Origin: JABFRZ01 sp964631945
GTDB lineage: Bacteria > Planctomycetota > UBA1135 > GCA-002686595
Reading direction: 5' to 3'
Assembly: GCA_964631945.1 (NCBI GenBank)
Contig: CAZWAY010000013.1
Coordinates: 29,031-93,030 of the forward strand
Length of the DNA: 64,000 nt
Shown here one piece after another: positions 62,205-64,000 of this stretch (positions within the stretch are counted from its first letter, which is position 1; each line of letters starts with the position of its first letter). Below the pieces are notes generated by a model that had not been told where the DNA came from, did not search any database, and saw only the letters and a program-made list of their open reading frames with translations. The translations under genes and the position numbers were made by a program.

Positions 62205-64000
62205 ATGAGCGCTCCCCGCGACCTCGGCGCCTTCCTGCGCCTGCTCGAACCCGGGCGCGAGCGGGTCGAGATCGAGTGCGAGGTCGATCCCGAGCTCGAA
62301 TTGGCCGAGATCCACCGGCGCGTGATCGCCGCGGGCGGCCCGGCGCTGGTCTTCCGTCGCGTGCGCGGCTGCGATTTTCCGCTGGTCACGAACCTGTTCG
62401 GCACGCAGGCCAGGGTCGAGCGCGCCTTCGGGCGCGAGCCCGAACGGATCCTGGCCGAGCTCGCGCGCCTGCCGCAGGAGCTCGTCCCGCCCACGCTCGG
62501 CAAGCTGTGGAAGAAGCGCGCGCTGTTCGCGCGTCTGGGGCGGGTCGGGGCGCGCCAGCGCGGCGCGGGCGCGGTCAGCGAGGTGGTCGAGGCGCCGCGC
62601 CTCACGCGTCTGCCGGCGATCCGCACCTGGAAGCGCGACGGCGGGCGCTTCTTCACGCTGCCGCTGGTGAGCACGCAGCACCCCGAGACGGGCGTGCCGA
62701 ACCTCGGCATGTACCGCCTCCAGGTGTTCGACGAGGAGAGCACGGGCCTGCACATGCAGATCGGCAAGGGCGGCGGCTTCCACCTGGCCGCGGCCGAGCG
62801 CCTGGAGCGTCCGCTGCCGGTCGTGGTCCACCTCGGCGGGCCGCCGGCGCTGATCCTGGCGGCGATCGCGCCGCTGCCCGAGAACGTGCCCGAGGGTCTG
62901 GTCGCGAGCCTGCTGCTGGGCCGGCGCCTCGGGCTCGCGCGCAACGCCGAGAACGAGCTGCCGCTCTTCGCCGACGCCGAGCTGGCGCTGGTGGGCGAGG
63001 TGCGCGCGCACGAGCGCCGGCCCGAGGGGCCCTTCGGCGACCACTACGGCTACTACTCCGAGACCCACGACTACCCCGTGTTCCACTGCCGGCGCGTGTA
63101 CCGCCGGCGCGCGCCGCTGATCCCGGCCACGGTCGTGGGCAAGCCGCGCCAGGAGGACTTCTTCCTGGGCGACTACCTGCAGGAGCTGCTGGCGCCGCTC
63201 TTCCCGCTGGCCATGCCGGCGGTGCGGGATCTCTGGAGCTACGGCGAGACCGGCTACCACTCGCTCGCGGCCGCGGTGGTGCACGAGCGCTACCGGCGCG
63301 AGGCCATGGCGGCGGCCTTCCGGATCCTGGGCGAGGGCCAGCTCGCGCTGACCAAGTTCCTGCTGGTGACCGAGCAGCCGCTCGCGCTGCGCGACTTCAA
63401 GGCCGTGCTGGCGCACGTGCTGGCGCGCGCCGACTTCCGCACGGACCTGTACCTGTTCTCGAACCTCTCGATGGACTCGCTCGACTACGCGGGGCCGCGC
63501 ATCAACGAGGGCGGGAAGGGCGTGCTGCTCGGCCTGGGCGCGCCGATCCGCGACCTGCGCGCCGAGTTCGTGGGCACGCCGCGCGCGCCGGTGCGCGCCG
63601 TGCGCGTGTTCGCGCCGGGCTGTCTGGTGCTGGAGGCCGCGCCCTTCACGAGCGAGCCCGACGAACGCCGCCTGGCCGCCGCGATCGCCGCGGATCCCGC
63701 CTTCGCCGCCTGGCCCTTGCTCGTGCTGAGCGACGACGCCGCGCGCGCCGCCAGGAGCACGATCAACTTCCTGTGGACGACCTTCACGCGCTTCGATCCC
63801 GCGCGCGACGTCCACGCCGCGCGCATCGCGCTCGTGCACAGCCACGCGAGCTACACCGCGCCGCTGCTGATCGACGCGCGCAAGAAACCCGGCTACCCCG
63901 AGGAGCTCTTCTCTGACCCCGACACGGCCCGCACCGTCGAGCGCCGCTGGAAGGAGTACTTCCCCGCCGGCGGCGTCGAGATGGGGCCGTCGGATCGGGC
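62205..64000 (+). CDS. ubiD: UbiD-family decarboxylase (partial, last codons off the window)
   Basis: 598 codons are present, nearly the full length of the longer UbiD proteins. The enzyme uses prenylated FMN made by UbiX to decarboxylate aromatic acids in quinone synthesis or catabolism. Visible blocks are LVTNLFGTQARVERAFG, then TRLPAIRTWKRDGGRFFTLP, GLHMQIGKGGGFH and RRPEGPFGDHYGYYSE, the last holding the catalytic Glu and the prFMN-binding loop. The motif DDAARAARSTINFLWTTFTR matches the C-terminal metal-coordinating stretch. No UbiX is in the window. Whether it acts on menaquinone precursors or other substrates cannot be decided; a link to the respiratory genes at 1-8773 is only suggestive. 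Confidence 0.9.
   Translation, partial: MSAPRDLGAFLRLLEPGRERVEIECEVDPELELAEIHRRVIAAGGPALVFRRVRGCDFPLVTNLFGTQARVERAFGREPERILAELARLPQELVPPTLGKLWKKRALFARLGRVGARQRGAGAVSEVVEAPRLTRLPAIRTWKRDGGRFFTLPLVSTQHPETGVPNLGMYRLQVFDEESTGLHMQIGKGGGFHLAAAERLERPLPVVVHLGGPPALILAAIAPLPENVPEGLVASLLLGRRLGLARNAENELPLFADAELALVGEVRAHERRPEGPFGDHYGYYSETHDYPVFHCRRVYRRRAPLIPATVVGKPRQEDFFLGDYLQELLAPLFPLAMPAVRDLWSYGETGYHSLAAAVVHERYRREAMAAAFRILGEGQLALTKFLLVTEQPLALRDFKAVLAHVLARADFRTDLYLFSNLSMDSLDYAGPRINEGGKGVLLGLGAPIRDLRAEFVGTPRAPVRAVRVFAPGCLVLEAAPFTSEPDERRLAAAIAADPAFAAWPLLVLSDDAARAARSTINFLWTTFTRFDPARDVHAARIALVHSHASYTAPLLIDARKKPGYPEELFSDPDTARTVERRWKEYFPAGGVEMGPSDR

Overview
This window is about 70 % G+C by eye, almost fully coding, and carries no rRNA, tRNA, CRISPR array or insertion sequence that I can recognise. 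The gene content points to a bacterium, most likely of the phylum Planctomycetota. The clues are an adjacent DUF1800/DUF1501 pair, a Ser/Thr kinase overlapping a TIGR02999-like ECF sigma factor, redoxin-cytochrome-monooxygenase fusions, a TPR-CHAT protein and an exported protein with a planctomycete-style C-terminal tail. This is inference from gene families; no phylogenetic marker RNA is present.

Layout. 1-8773 (minus): respiratory complex I operon nuoA-B-C-D-H-I-J-K-(small membrane protein)-L-M, tightly coupled and without nuoE/F/G between D and H; nuoM runs off the left edge. 8774-9343: the only long stretch without a confident gene. 9344-18350: mixed genes, including a cysteine-less radical-SAM homologue next to an ABC ATPase, a YciA-type thioesterase, an alpha/beta hydrolase, a sialidase-like exported protein, a thioredoxin-TPR protein, a polytopic membrane protein, an exported repeat protein with a duplicated tail fragment downstream, and a 2OG-Fe(II) oxygenase. 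18357-27455: housekeeping block with uup, an RluA-type pseudouridine synthase, rpsU, recD2, htpG and cls. 27463-36119 (minus): signalling block with kinase and sigma factor, a second ECF sigma factor with a zinc-finger/HEAT anti-sigma candidate and an exported partner, and a degenerate PilB/GspE ATPase with a degenerate receiver. 36176-39302: rarA, a SpoU-type methyltransferase and rsgA.

39461-43207 encodes a 1248-residue TPR-CHAT protease predicted to be a lipoprotein; its base composition looks less GC-biased than its neighbours. 43262-44821 holds DUF2752, a DUF6922-like gene with a truncated AbiEii-like partner, and a conserved hypothetical. 44878-50295: folC, a degenerate DUF885 homologue, a Nudix protein and a large protein of unknown function. 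50352-55503: two tandem redoxin/cytochrome c/copper monooxygenase fusions, divergent from a sialidase-like protein. 55648-57519: an alpha/beta hydrolase fused to a metacaspase. 57596-64000: a di-heme cytochrome with an ethylbenzene-dehydrogenase-like domain, the DUF1501/DUF1800 pair and a nearly complete UbiD decarboxylase.

The most interesting items are the radical-SAM fold without its cluster cysteines, the hydrolase-metacaspase fusion, the lipoprotein TPR-CHAT protease, the PilB-like pseudo-ATPase/receiver pair, and the tandem monooxygenase fusions. Start codons are often GTG and Shine-Dalgarno sequences are weak, so several N-termini are judged by homology.
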